A stretch of 64,000 nt of DNA from Aliiroseovarius sp. S1339 (GCF_023195695.1 NZ_JALPQG010000003.1:186001-250000); one strand, 5' to 3'. Shown: positions 1-8,401, numbered from the stretch's first letter. Program-made: numbers and translations. The notes: a model not told the origin generated them from the sequence alone.

Positions 1-422
1 GCAGGCGTCACCGTCATATGTGGCAGGCCCTCAGGCAATGGGTGCTGGTGAAGGCGCGCCATCAGCTTTGCGACCATCGTCACGTCTCCGCGCCAAAATG
101 CTCCGCTGATATGCTTGTAAACTATGCTTTCACCCAATCTGCTATCCTGGAAGGCCACCAATTCCGGGGCAATTTGAGTTCCGGACAAAGCGCGCAAGGC
201 CAAGGCTTCCCGTGTGCCGTCATTTGCAAATAAGGGTGTTGCACTGTTGAGGGTAAAAAGCTTGCAGACCAAAGTGGTTTGGGCGTCCAGATCGACCTTC
301 CAGATCGGATTGGTCCGCCCACCGGCCAGTGCAGCCCATCTGGCGCCATCGGGGATTACCCCTGCATCAGACCAGATGCGTTTGAGCTGGTCCAGCGCTG
401 ACCGCGTTCGCATAATGTCCAT
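1..422 (-). CDS. Aminoglycoside/choline-kinase-type phosphotransferase, 3' part missing
   Basis: The first 140 residues of a protein that continues past the left edge of the window. Reading from ATG at 422 there is a Gly-rich nucleotide loop (GGRTNPIWKV, residues 34-43), a Lys in an LVCKL strand (residue 54) that should bind ATP, a Glu in REALALRAL (residue 72) that should pair with it, and ARLHQHPLP near 122-130. This is the N-lobe pattern of the APH / choline kinase / thiamine kinase fold. The start is backed by GAAGGG about 12 bases upstream. The catalytic lobe is not visible, so the substrate cannot be given. It lies 65 bases downstream of flgD on the same strand and could be its last cistron; no flagellar role is implied. 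Confidence 0.75.
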   Translation of the reverse strand, partial: MDIMRTRSALDQLKRIWSDAGVIPDGARWAALAGGRTNPIWKVDLDAQTTLVCKLFTLNSATPLFANDGTREALALRALSGTQIAPELVAFQDSRLGESIVYKHISGAFWRGDVTMVAKLMARLHQHPLPEGLPHMTVTP

Positions 423-487
423 TGCGGTGGTACCCTTCGAGAATTGGCGCCAAGCTAGGGCGCGGCAGCGGCAAGGGCAACCGCTGG

Positions 488-1159
488 TTATGGCTCGCGA
501 ATGGCCGAAACGGTTTCGGCCTGAATCTTTTGCCCACTTTCAAGGATCAGCCACAATTTGCCGTCGCTATTCTGGGTTTCGGTGATTTTGCTGTAGGCCT
601 GCACTGGGTCGGTCGAAAGGTGTCGTCCGTTGCCTAAGCTGGTCAGTTCAAACGTGTAAACACCGCGCGGCAACGGCGCGCCGGATTGATCCACGCCCGC
701 CCATTCAACCGGGTCAGTCGTCATTGGTATGACCCTGTTTTCCATCACGTCGCCGGCTGCGTTCTTAACCACCAGCCGTGTTTCATCCGCCCCGTTTGCC
801 GGTTGGGGCACCAGCGTGACCGGGCTTTGATCGAACAAAACGGGGGCTGCGACACGTGCCTCCATCCCGACCCAGCCCGCAATGTCTGACAGGCCCATCA
901 AGCCCAGTTTGGTGCCAAGCCCGTCTAACAGGTCGTTTGTCCGCACCTGCTGTTCGACTCCCGAGAAGGTCGCCAGTTGCACGGCATAGTCAGATGATTC
1001 AATCGGGTTCAGAGGGTCTTGATTTTCCATCTGCGCCGTCAGCATCTTCAAGAACGTCTCGAAATCAGATGAGATCACGGCGTCACCATTTTTGGTGGCT
1101 TGCGTGTATTGGGCGGGGCCAGCCGTTAAAGCGGCGGGCATGTTCTGCGAAATCTCCAT
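488..1159 (-). CDS. flgD: Flagellar hook capping protein FlgD
   Basis: FlgD caps the growing hook and lets hook subunits (FlgE) add one by one; it is exported and discarded when the hook is complete. At 223 aa it has the usual length. The conserved N-terminal segment is clear: FETFLKMLTAQMENQDPLNP near residues 34-53, followed by SSDYAVQLATFSGVEQQ, the family signature. The C-terminal part contains the Ig-like/tudor region ending in a GRHLSTDPVQAYSKI stretch. It follows fliK with 12 bases between them, so the two hook-assembly genes are probably cotranscribed. ATG at 1159 has a purine-rich AAGGAG upstream. Identification is firm. Confidence 0.95.
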   Translation of the reverse strand: MEISQNMPAALTAGPAQYTQATKNGDAVISSDFETFLKMLTAQMENQDPLNPIESSDYAVQLATFSGVEQQVRTNDLLDGLGTKLGLMGLSDIAGWVGMEARVAAPVLFDQSPVTLVPQPANGADETRLVVKNAAGDVMENRVIPMTTDPVEWAGVDQSGAPLPRGVYTFELTSLGNGRHLSTDPVQAYSKITETQNSDGKLWLILESGQKIQAETVSAIREP

Positions 1160-1171
1160 TTGGGGAACTCC

Positions 1172-2296
1172 TTAAATTCTGATGTCCATGCCGGCATTTT
1201 CGCCAACGCTGATTTGCACAACATCCTGCACCGGTTGGTGGGCAAAGCCATTGGAACGGCCCGCTTGGTTTGGTTGTGCATCGCCTTTGGATTGCCCATC
1301 GGCGGGTGGGTCCCCCTGCTGGTGGAACGTGAAACTGACATCGTCATAGCCGAGCTCATGCATATCCTGCGCCAGCTGTTCGATATGGCGGCGCATCAGG
1401 TCCAATGTTTCGGGTCGTTCAACCTGCAAGATGACGTTCATTGAGGATGCGTCAGTTCGGAACGTTAATCGCAGACGCCCAAGTTCCTCGGGGTTCAGGG
1501 TCAGTTCCACCGGCTTGTCGGGATTGGAACGCGCCACCTCGGCCAGTTGCGCGGAGACGATGCGTGGCATGTCTGGTGTCGTGCGAAGCGGTTGGGTCTG
1601 CTGACCCGCATCGCGGAACTGTGGGGCGGCAAACTCTAACGGTGCCTCCTCCGATTTCGTGAAGACCTCCTGAAAGGCAGGGTCTTTGACAACTAGCTGT
1701 CGGGCTTGCAGCGTTGCGGTCGCCTGAATGGGTAAGGATGTGGGGGGTGGTGGCGTCAAAGTCGACGGTGCCGTTGTTGCGGTGTCACGCGGTCCCTGTG
1801 CATCCTTGCCCGGCGTGGCGAGAGCTCTGCTGTCGTTCGACAACTCGACCGTGCGGCGCGGCCTTGCCGGTTGCGGTTGAACGTCGCGCGCCGGACTGAA
1901 AGGCGACGCTTCACCCGCCCATCCTTTTGGAATGGCTTGCGCCTGCGGTCCATCAGCGGGCCGGTCGCCCTGCGTAGATGCAGGCGGCGTGTTTCCTAAC
2001 GCTTGGGATGACATCACGGGACCCGCCGCCACCTCGCCCTTCGTCTTTACTGACGCATCGACTGCGCTTACGCCTTCTTGCTCCGGAACGCTTTCGGGTT
2101 GGCCATGGCGGGGTAGTCCCAGTTGCGCGTTCCGAATGGGTTCGATCTTTGCGGGCACAAGTTCCGCTGCAAGCGAGAACACCGCATCGCTGGCGGTGGT
2201 GCCAACCTCATCCGTTTGCGCGTTGGCCGGTTGGTTATTCTGGCGATTGTCTGCATCGCTTAGCCCAGCGATAAGAGCGGTCTGATTGATCTGCAT
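1172..2296 (-). CDS. fliK: Flagellar hook-length control protein FliK
   Basis: FliK measures hook length and switches the export apparatus from hook to filament substrates. The 374-aa protein has the expected build: a long, low-complexity N-terminal two thirds rich in Pro, Ala, Gln and Thr, and a compact C-terminal domain (about residues 245-330) with PVELTLNPEELGRLRLTF and the Flg_hook motif LQVERPETLDLMRRHIEQL. The terminal FHQQ-type glutamine-rich tail also fits. It starts at ATG 2296, and the divergent rod-binding gene begins 114 bases away, so 2297-2410 should hold both promoters. Only the C-terminal domain is conserved enough to carry the call. Confidence 0.92.
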   Translation of the reverse strand: MQINQTALIAGLSDADNRQNNQPANAQTDEVGTTASDAVFSLAAELVPAKIEPIRNAQLGLPRHGQPESVPEQEGVSAVDASVKTKGEVAAGPVMSSQALGNTPPASTQGDRPADGPQAQAIPKGWAGEASPFSPARDVQPQPARPRRTVELSNDSRALATPGKDAQGPRDTATTAPSTLTPPPPTSLPIQATATLQARQLVVKDPAFQEVFTKSEEAPLEFAAPQFRDAGQQTQPLRTTPDMPRIVSAQLAEVARSNPDKPVELTLNPEELGRLRLTFRTDASSMNVILQVERPETLDLMRRHIEQLAQDMHELGYDDVSFTFHQQGDPPADGQSKGDAQPNQAGRSNGFAHQPVQDVVQISVGENAGMDIRI

Positions 2297-2410
2297 TCAT
2301 ATATCCGGGTGTTCTGACTCCGATGTACTGACCATTGCAGACCCGGGTTACCAGTTCTTTACCGCTTGATGAGATAACCAAGAAAATTGTTCTAAAAAGA
2401 GAGGGTCGAA

Positions 2411-2710
2411 ATGGATCCTATTGGTAATGCCAAGATGGCCGTCGCAACGCCAAATACCGGCCTAAAAGGGCCGGACGACGCCCGTCTGATGGACGTGGCC
2501 CGAAAGCTGGAAGCCAGTTTCTTGTCGGAGATGCTGAAATCCGCTGGCGTTGGCAAAACACCCGACAGCTTTGGCGGCGGCGCTGGGGAAGACCAGTTCT
2601 CATCGTTTCTTCGTCAAGCTCAGGCTGATGAAATGGTCAAGGCGGGCGGCATAGGGCTGGCCCAATCTCTGTTTGAAGCGTTGAAGGAGCAAGATCATGG
2701 CACACGCTAA
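2411..2710 (+). CDS. FlgJ N-terminal-type rod-binding protein (no muramidase domain)
   Basis: A 99-aa protein matching the N-terminal rod-binding domain of FlgJ: LMDVARKLEASFLSEMLKSA, then GEDQFSSFLRQAQADEMVKAGGIGLAQSLFEAL. FlgJ helps rod subunits assemble in the periplasm. Here the peptidoglycan-hydrolase half found in gammaproteobacterial FlgJ is absent, as is usual in alphaproteobacteria, so another enzyme must open the wall. GAGGG sits 5 bases before the ATG. The last 14 bases overlap the next gene, which implies translational coupling. It is transcribed away from fliK. Confidence 0.88.
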   Translation: MDPIGNAKMAVATPNTGLKGPDDARLMDVARKLEASFLSEMLKSAGVGKTPDSFGGGAGEDQFSSFLRQAQADEMVKAGGIGLAQSLFEALKEQDHGTR

Positions 2711-3050
2711 CTCCCGTGCGGTTTTGAATGCACTTGAGGACCTGCTGGAGGGGGAACGCACGCAGATTCTGGCGGGCGAGATTGAGAAACTCTCCCGGCT
2801 GCTCCCCGAAAAAGAACGGCTGCTGAACGCCCTGAAAGCGTCGGATGAAGACTTTCCGCTGCTTGAGCGACTGCGTGACCAAGTTGACCGAAATCAGCAA
2901 CTTCTGGCGGCGGCGGCCCGTGGCATTCGGTCAGTAAAGCAACGCCTTGATGCCCTAAAAACCAGCCAGACCGAGCTGCGTACCTATAGCCAAGCGGGGC
3001 GCCCACAGGATCTGTCCAAGCAGGAATCGCGCTTCGAGCGAAAGGCCTGA
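2697..3050 (+). CDS. FlgN-like flagellar export chaperone
   Basis: A 117-aa, strongly helical and charged protein (LEDLLEGERTQILAGEIEKL, LLPEKERLLNAL, then a second amphipathic helix with QVDRNQQLLAAAARGI). This fits FlgN, the chaperone that holds the hook-filament junction proteins FlgK and FlgL before export. The family is poorly conserved, so the call rests on length, helical heptads, the ERLLNAL-type motif and its place between a rod-binding protein and flagellin. Its ATG lies inside the preceding gene (14-base overlap). Confidence 0.7.
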   Translation: MAHANSRAVLNALEDLLEGERTQILAGEIEKLSRLLPEKERLLNALKASDEDFPLLERLRDQVDRNQQLLAAAARGIRSVKQRLDALKTSQTELRTYSQAGRPQDLSKQESRFERKA

Positions 3051-3260
3051 CAATGTCTGAGTTGTCTCAAATTGAATGCAAACGAGGCGCGGCGATTCAG
3101 ATTTCCTTTAGAGAATTCGTACCATCCTTTTTCTGCATCCTGAGGGGATGGCGCGTGCCGTAATTTCGGCATCGCAACGGTCAGAATGGCTTTGAAACCC
3201 TGCCACGACAGGCGGATATGAAATCTGGCGCAAAGCGCCAATGACTTAAGGAAATACTCA
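3051..3260 (+). promoter_or_regulatory. Flagellin upstream region with leader hairpin
   Basis: This 210-base gap precedes flagellin. Two short perfect hairpins are present: TGCCG-TAATTT-CGGCA at 3156-3171 and TGGCGC-AAA-GCGCCA at 3226-3240. The second ends 7 bases before the AAGGAA ribosome site (3248-3253) of flagellin. In Caulobacter, FlbT acts on the 5' untranslated region of a flagellin mRNA, and flbT lies two genes downstream here, so a structured leader as a control point is plausible. No convincing sigma-28 or sigma-54 promoter could be recognised; a TTGAAA...TATGAA pair at 3192-3222 has a poor spacer. Confidence 0.4.
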
Positions 3261-4535
3261 ATGTCCAGTATTCTGACGAACAACAGCGCAATGGTCGCGC
3301 TTCAGACACTGAAATCCATCAACTCCAACCTCGCTGGCACGCAGGCTGAAATTTCGACGGGAAAAGCCATCGGGTCAGCCAAAGACAATGCCGCTGTTTG
3401 GGCAATTTCAAAGGTGATGGAAGCGGACGTGAAAGGCTTCAAAGGCATCTCGGATAGCTTGTCCTTGGGCGAAAGCACCGTTGCGGTTGCCCGCCAAGCG
3501 TCAGAGACCGTGACCGATCTGCTGACTGAAATCAAATCAAAGATCGTCGCTGCCCAGGAAGACAACGTTGATCGCGGCAAAATCCAAACCGATATTGTCG
3601 CGTTGCGTAACCAAATCACTTCGGTGGTTGGTGCGGCGCAGTTCAACGGTCTGAACTTGGTGGACGGATCGCAAACAGATACCAATTCCAATGGGAATAC
3701 GGGTGTGGATGTTCTGTCCTCACTTGACCGTAAGGCTGATGGTTCTGTCAGCACCAGCTCGATTGGTGTCGACGCGCAAAACCTGTCGCTGACAGCCGGA
3801 GTGGCGTTGGGTGCGGCAGCGGCGTCGGTCGGGATCGATGGCGGGACTGCCGGTATGATTGACGCCAATGATGGCGGCACAGCAGATTTCATCACAATGG
3901 ACACCTTCGCGTTCCTTGGTGGTGGGGCGGCAGTGAAGCCGAATACTGCCGGTATCAACAATGCTGACCCGGCGGGGCTGCTTGTCGGTGACCAGCTTTC
4001 GCTGACAATCGGAAGCGTTCAAGGCACCTATGTCGTCAAGGAAGGCGATACCGCGCAAGCGCTCGTTGCGGGTATGAAGAACGCTCTTATATCTCAAGGG
4101 CTGGACAGCAACAGCTTCAGCATGGATGCCGACACCAACACCGGCCACCTTACGATCACCAATGAAACCAATGCGGATGCGGCCTTCTCGTTCAGCGCAT
4201 CGCGCGGATCGGGTGGACTGGCTGGTCTGGCCAACCTGGATGTTTCGACCAGTGGTGGCGCAGATACGGCGCTTGGTGCCATCGAGAACATGATCCAGAC
4301 GTCGATCGACGCCGCCGCAACTTTCGGTACGGTCGAAGGCCGGATCGAGATTCAGTCCGACTTCGTAGGTAAGCTCACGGATTCGCTGAAGGCCGGTATC
4401 GGCGCAATGGTTGACGCCGATATGGAAGCAGCATCTGCAAGGCTTCAAGCCCTTCAGGTTCAGCAGCAGCTTGGCACACAAGCCCTGTCGATCGCGAACC
4501 AGGCTCCGCAGAACGTCCTGTCGCTGTTCCGCTAG
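3261..4535 (+). CDS. fliC: Flagellin
   Basis: Filament subunit, 424 aa. The N-terminal D0/D1 region (MSSILTNNSAMVALQTL, later GIQ-type coiled coil with QFNGLNLVDG near residue 135) and the C-terminal D0/D1 region (ASARLQALQVQQQLGTQALS ending NVLSLFR) are diagnostic. The central 200 residues are glycine-, alanine- and aspartate-rich and form the variable, surface-exposed part. AAGGAA lies 7 bases before the ATG. A strong hairpin follows the stop codon, then flaF and flbT, the usual alphaproteobacterial order of filament subunit, export helper and post-transcriptional regulator. It is called fliC here; flaA would be an equal label. Confidence 0.95.
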   Translation: MSSILTNNSAMVALQTLKSINSNLAGTQAEISTGKAIGSAKDNAAVWAISKVMEADVKGFKGISDSLSLGESTVAVARQASETVTDLLTEIKSKIVAAQEDNVDRGKIQTDIVALRNQITSVVGAAQFNGLNLVDGSQTDTNSNGNTGVDVLSSLDRKADGSVSTSSIGVDAQNLSLTAGVALGAAAASVGIDGGTAGMIDANDGGTADFITMDTFAFLGGGAAVKPNTAGINNADPAGLLVGDQLSLTIGSVQGTYVVKEGDTAQALVAGMKNALISQGLDSNSFSMDADTNTGHLTITNETNADAAFSFSASRGSGGLAGLANLDVSTSGGADTALGAIENMIQTSIDAAATFGTVEGRIEIQSDFVGKLTDSLKAGIGAMVDADMEAASARLQALQVQQQLGTQALSIANQAPQNVLSLFR

Positions 4536-4543
4536 AACCTAAC

Positions 4544-4566
4544 GAGGGCGCCAAAATGGCGCCCTC
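4544..4566 (+). terminator. Hairpin between flagellin and flaF
   Basis: A perfect 9-bp stem, GAGGGCGCC (4544-4552), loop AAAAT, GGCGCCCTC (4558-4566), beginning 8 bases after the flagellin stop. It is not followed by a clean T run (ACCCTAGCC follows), so it may be a partial terminator or an mRNA-stabilising 3' hairpin that leaves abundant flagellin message and less flaF/flbT message. Confidence 0.65.
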
Positions 4567-4609
4567 ACCCTAGCCCCATTTAGTTTCTCGTCACTGGAAG
4601 GAAATCCCT

Positions 4610-4981
4610 GTGAACGCTGTTGCCTTGGCCAAAACGGCCTATAATTCCTCGTCCCGCGCCCCGCTGCGCACCTCTCGCGGCACCGAATATGAAGCCTTTG
4701 CAAAGGTTACTCACCAACTGGGTCGGGCGCGAACGTCAAGCTTTGCCGATTTGGCACAAGCTCTTCACGAAAACCGACGGCTATGGACCTTGCTGGCGGC
4801 TGATGTGGCCGATGATGGAAATGGTCTACCCGATGATCTTCGCGCACGCGTATTTTATCTTGCCGAGTTTACCGCGGATCACAGCCGCAAAATTTTGTCG
4901 GGCGACGAAGATGCCACTGTGCTGGTCGACATCAACACGGCCGTCATGCGCGGTTTGCGCCAGTCGGAGGGCGCACCATGA
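4610..4981 (+). CDS. flaF: Flagellar biosynthesis regulator FlaF
   Basis: FlaF is a small alphaproteobacterial protein needed for flagellin synthesis or secretion and works against FlbT in flagellin control. The 123-aa product has the family opening (AKTAY at residues 7-11, then RGTEYEAFAKVTHQL) and a mid-section with LHENRRLWTLLAADVADDGN, LPDDLRARVFYLAEFT and HSRKIL. The start is GTG at 4610, preceded by GGAAGGAAA. Its last 4 bases overlap flbT (ATGA), so the two regulators are translated together. Confidence 0.9.
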   Translation: MNAVALAKTAYNSSSRAPLRTSRGTEYEAFAKVTHQLGRARTSSFADLAQALHENRRLWTLLAADVADDGNGLPDDLRARVFYLAEFTADHSRKILSGDEDATVLVDINTAVMRGLRQSEGAP

Positions 4982-5382
4982 GCGGTCTTGTCTTGAAGCT
5001 GGGTCCGAAAGAACGCGTTCTGATTAACGGGGCTGTCATCGAAAATGGAGACCGCCGTTCGCGCCTGTCTATCGTGACACCGAACGCCAACATCCTGCGT
5101 TTGCGGGATGCGATCCATCCCGAAACTGCCAACACACCGGTGCGGAGGGTTTGTTATATCGCCCAGCTTGTGCTGTCGGGTGACATCATGAAAGACGAGG
5201 CAAGATTGCAGCTTTTGCGTGGAATTGAACAGTTGAGCCAGGTTTTGACCGATGATGACAGCCGCGACTTACTATCCAAGTCGACAAGCGCAGTGTTAGA
5301 GGATCAGTATTATCTCGCGCTGAAGCAACTTCGGGCGCTGTTGCCGCGCGAAGAACGTCTATTGGGTGCGCGACTGTCATGA
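4978..5382 (+). CDS. flbT: Flagellin post-transcriptional regulator FlbT
   Basis: In Caulobacter FlbT binds flagellin mRNA near the 5' end and promotes its decay when hook assembly is incomplete. This 134-aa protein shows the family pattern: LVLKLGPKERVLINGAVIEN at the N terminus, then NANILRLRDAI, a Cys-Tyr-Ile-Ala-Gln helix (CYIAQLVLSGD), and YYLALKQLRALLPREERLL near the end. It overlaps flaF by 4 bases and the DUF1217 gene by 4 bases, giving a tight three-gene unit after flagellin. Confidence 0.92.
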   Translation: MSGLVLKLGPKERVLINGAVIENGDRRSRLSIVTPNANILRLRDAIHPETANTPVRRVCYIAQLVLSGDIMKDEARLQLLRGIEQLSQVLTDDDSRDLLSKSTSAVLEDQYYLALKQLRALLPREERLLGARLS

Positions 5383-6173
5383 GCTACCAGCCAGTTATCC
5401 CAATGGGAGGTGCTGCGGGCTGGGCGTTTTTACAAAGAACACAGGCGGCGCAACAGAAAGCATTTGATGCGTCGCCAGAAATCCAGCGTGATACGAAGTA
5501 CTTCGAAAGTAAAATCGCCAGTGTGCAAACCAGCGATGATCTAATGGATGATCGTCGCTTGCTGCGTGTCGCCTTGGGGGCTTATGGTCTGGGCGATGAC
5601 ATCAACAGCACGTATTTCGTCAAGAAGGTGCTGGATGATGGCACGCTCGACCCGAGCGATCTTGCCAACAAACTTTCTGACAAACGGTATCTCCAGTTTG
5701 CCAAGGATTTTGGGTTTGGTGACTATGAGATCCCGCGCACTCAGATTTCGGATTTTGGCTCAAATATTACAGCCGCCTACAAGTCGAAACAATTCGAGAT
5801 TGCAGTCGGTCAGCAGGATTCGAATATGCGGTTGGCGATGACGCTGGATAATGAACTGTCCGATATCGTTCGGGGTTCGGGGTCTGATGAAACCAAGTGG
5901 TACAAGATTATGGGAGACCCGCCCCTGCGCGAGGTTTTCCAGACTGCGTTTGGCCTGCCCAGCGCGTTTGGGGCGGTCGATATTGACCAACAACTCACCA
6001 CCTTTCGAAATAAGGCCGATCGCTATTTCGGGGACAACACCGTCGATCAGTTTTCGGATCAGAGCAAGAAGGACGAGCTTAACAGGTTGTTCCTTGTACG
6101 GGCGCAGATCGCGTCAGGCGCTGCGTCCATGTCCAGCGGCGCGATTGCTTTGAGTTTGTTGCAAAACATCTAG
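5379..6173 (+). CDS. DUF1217 flagellar-locus protein
   Basis: A 264-aa protein of the DUF1217 family, found in alphaproteobacterial flagellar loci. Recognisable pieces are TKYFESKIASVQTSDDLMDD (residues 34-53), RRLLRVALGAYGLGDDINS, FVKKVLDDGTLDPSDLANKL and a repeated AFGLPSAFGAVDIDQQL block near 190. No signal peptide or membrane segment is seen. The repeated short helical modules suggest a structural or export-associated role, but none is established. It overlaps flbT by ATGA and ends 18 bases from the converging fliI stop. Confidence 0.8.
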   Translation: MSYQPVIPMGGAAGWAFLQRTQAAQQKAFDASPEIQRDTKYFESKIASVQTSDDLMDDRRLLRVALGAYGLGDDINSTYFVKKVLDDGTLDPSDLANKLSDKRYLQFAKDFGFGDYEIPRTQISDFGSNITAAYKSKQFEIAVGQQDSNMRLAMTLDNELSDIVRGSGSDETKWYKIMGDPPLREVFQTAFGLPSAFGAVDIDQQLTTFRNKADRYFGDNTVDQFSDQSKKDELNRLFLVRAQIASGAASMSSGAIALSLLQNI

Positions 6174-6191
6174 GTTCAGGCCGACAGGGAC

Positions 6192-7505
6192 CTAAGGCAA
6201 CATGCAACTCGCGAGGCGATGAAAGCTCGCGGCGCTATCCTTCGCTTCAGTTTCGGTCAGGAAGGCGTCAAGCCCGGGCCATGCGGCGATGGCTTCATCC
6301 AACGCTTGATCGGAGCCTGCCGCATAAAGCCCCGACTGGATCATCATCTCTGATCGACTGTATTGACCAAGCAGTCTGCGACCCTTCGAGATCAGCGCAT
6401 TTTCTTCGTCCGTGGCGGCTTCCGGCAATGCGCGGGACACGGATCGCAACAGATCAATCGCGGGGAATCGCCCTCGCTCAGCGATGTTACGATCCAGAAC
6501 AACATGTCCGTCCAACACACCACGCAGGATATCTGCGACAGGTTCTTCCATATCCGACCCTGCCACCAAAACCGAAAAAATCGCGGTGATGTCACCCGCT
6601 GCGCCCGATCCCGGTCCGGCGCGTTCGCAAAGGGTTGTGATCTGTTGTGCAGTTGATGGCGGAAACCCCCGCAGATTGCCCCCTTCACCAGAGGCCAGTG
6701 CAATTTCGCGATGCGCCTCGGCATAGCGGGTGACGCTATCGGCCAGGAACAACACCTGTCGACCCTGATCACGGAAATGTTCGGCGACCGTCATCGCGGC
6801 CCACCCACATCTGCGGCGCACCATTGGCGATTGGTCCGAAGTCGCCGCGACCACCACAGCGCGTTTCATTCCTTCAGGGCCCAGCACGCGATCGACAAAT
6901 TCTTTCACTTCTCGTCCCCGTTCGCCGATCATGGCGATCACCACAACGTCGGCTTGAACACCGCGGGCGAGCTTGGCCAGCAAAGTCGATTTACCGACCC
7001 CCGAACCTGCAAAAAGCCCGATTCTCTGCCCCCGGACAATCGGCAGGAAAGTGTTGAACGCAGCCAACCCGGTTTCCAGCCGTGTGCCCAGTGCCCGACG
7101 TTCGGTGGGGTTCTTTATCTGGCCCCGCAGTGGCGACACATGCGCGCCCCGCAGAATCGGGCGACCATCCAGCGCTTGGCCCATCGGGTCGATAACGCGC
7201 CCGATCCAACTGTCGTTCGGCGCAATTTCGGCACGGCCTTGCAGGAAAACCTGATCGCCGATTTGAAGCCCTTCTACGTCCCCGTCAGGCAAGATTGTTA
7301 CCGTCTCGGCCGACAAGTTCAGGATTTCACCCATCCGCGTGCGCCCAGTTTTTGGCCGAATCTCGACCAGATCGGCCTGTGCAGCGACGGATGATAGGCC
7401 CCGAACCTGCAGGGTGCCTCGTCCGATTTCCACAATGCGTCCAACGTCAGCGACGGGTCGCACCGAGGATATCTCTGCGGCCAATTGTTCAAATCCGATC
7501 TGCAT
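6192..7505 (-). CDS. fliI: Flagellum-specific ATPase FliI
   Basis: Cytoplasmic ATPase of the flagellar type III export apparatus, 437 aa, related to the F1 beta subunit. The Walker A loop GSGVGKST is at residues 167-174, preceded by GLFA, and the Walker B/catalytic region reads QVLFLADSVTRYAEAHREIA, followed by SGEGGNLRGFPPS, the FliI/YscN signature. ATG at 7505 was chosen over longer in-frame extensions because GGAGG lies 6 bases upstream and the N terminus then has normal length. It diverges from flgB; 85 bases separate the two starts. Confidence 0.95.
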   Translation of the reverse strand: MQIGFEQLAAEISSVRPVADVGRIVEIGRGTLQVRGLSSVAAQADLVEIRPKTGRTRMGEILNLSAETVTILPDGDVEGLQIGDQVFLQGRAEIAPNDSWIGRVIDPMGQALDGRPILRGAHVSPLRGQIKNPTERRALGTRLETGLAAFNTFLPIVRGQRIGLFAGSGVGKSTLLAKLARGVQADVVVIAMIGERGREVKEFVDRVLGPEGMKRAVVVAATSDQSPMVRRRCGWAAMTVAEHFRDQGRQVLFLADSVTRYAEAHREIALASGEGGNLRGFPPSTAQQITTLCERAGPGSGAAGDITAIFSVLVAGSDMEEPVADILRGVLDGHVVLDRNIAERGRFPAIDLLRSVSRALPEAATDEENALISKGRRLLGQYSRSEMMIQSGLYAAGSDQALDEAIAAWPGLDAFLTETEAKDSAASFHRLASCMLP

Positions 7506-7590
7506 CACGCGCCTCCATTCGATCTCTGAAACCCTTTCTAAAGGAATCAGGGTTAAGCCTTGGTTGAAGCCAATCGAGGGAGAAGCCCCG

Positions 7591-7986
7591 ATGTTCGAAA
7601 AAATGGATATCTTGACCAAAGCCGTGGGGCTGGCGAAACATGCCGCCGCACGCCAGTCGGTGATCGCGCAGAATGTTGCGAATGCCGACACACCCGGATA
7701 CCGGGCGAAAGACCTCGCGTCTTTTGCCGACACGTTCCACATGGATGATGGCGGGGCGATGCGTACCACGCGTGCGCGTCATATGATCGGTGGGACAACC
7801 GCCGCACACAGCGACACTGAACCTCGTACAGTTTACCGCGCCGGGGCGATGTCGCCCAACGGCAACTCGGTCGCGCTTGAGACCGAGATGATGGCCGCCG
7901 CTGAGGCAAAAAGCGACCACCACTTAGCGCTGACCGTTTACAAAACATCACTTGGCATCATGCGCAGCGCGCTGGGCCGCAGGTGA
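7591..7986 (+). CDS. flgB: Flagellar proximal rod protein FlgB
   Basis: Rod subunit, 131 aa. The rod/hook signature is near the N terminus: AARQSVIAQNVANADTPGYRAKDL (split here as AARQSVIAQNVANADTPGY, residues 19-37). The C-terminal helix with LALTVYKTSLGIMRSALG matches FlgB. ATG 7591 has GAGGGAGAA upstream; a longer in-frame reading to 7339 would run through the divergent fliI promoter and start and is not credible. It heads a nine-gene operon in which spacing never exceeds about 17 bases. Confidence 0.95.
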   Translation: MFEKMDILTKAVGLAKHAAARQSVIAQNVANADTPGYRAKDLASFADTFHMDDGGAMRTTRARHMIGGTTAAHSDTEPRTVYRAGAMSPNGNSVALETEMMAAAEAKSDHHLALTVYKTSLGIMRSALGRR

Positions 7987-7997
7987 GGTGAAAACAG

Positions 7998-8390
7998 ATG
8001 AATGATCTCAAAGCCTCTGTCGCTGCCGCCGCATCTGGCATGCAAAGTCAGGCAAACCGCCTGCGTCATGTTTCGGAAAACATCGCCAATACCGATACCC
8101 CGGGTTACCGCCGGAAATTGGCCAGTTTTGAGGCCGTCATGGACGGCGGACAGGCCACTGGCACCGTGCGCTCGGGCAGGGTGTCGCTGGACCAAACCGC
8201 TTTGCCGATGATCTATGACCCCGCGCATCCGATGGCCGATGAAACGGGTCATTATCAGGGGTCCAACGTCGATCTTGTGATCGAAATAGCGGACGCTCGC
8301 GAAGCGCAACGCAGCTATGACGCCAACTTGAAAATGTTCGATCAGGCCCGACAGATGTCGCGCAGCCTTCTTGAACTTCTGCGCCGATAG
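7998..8390 (+). CDS. flgC: Flagellar proximal rod protein FlgC
   Basis: Rod subunit, 130 aa. The N-terminal heptad segment AASGMQSQANRLRHVSENIA is followed by NTDTPGYRRKLASFE, and the C terminus carries the paired signature SNVDLVIEIADAREAQRSYDAN, both typical of FlgC. It follows flgB by 11 bases and precedes fliE by 11 bases, the conserved flgBC-fliE order of proximal rod assembly. Confidence 0.95.
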   Translation: MNDLKASVAAAASGMQSQANRLRHVSENIANTDTPGYRRKLASFEAVMDGGQATGTVRSGRVSLDQTALPMIYDPAHPMADETGHYQGSNVDLVIEIADAREAQRSYDANLKMFDQARQMSRSLLELLRR

Positions 8391-8401
8391 GAGCCCGCGC
8401 C

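Noticed and set aside
3061-3100. Sigma-28-like promoter before flagellin (CAAA ... GGCGATT)
   Set aside because: Spacer is about 19 bases and the -10 deviates from GCCGATA; too weak to call.
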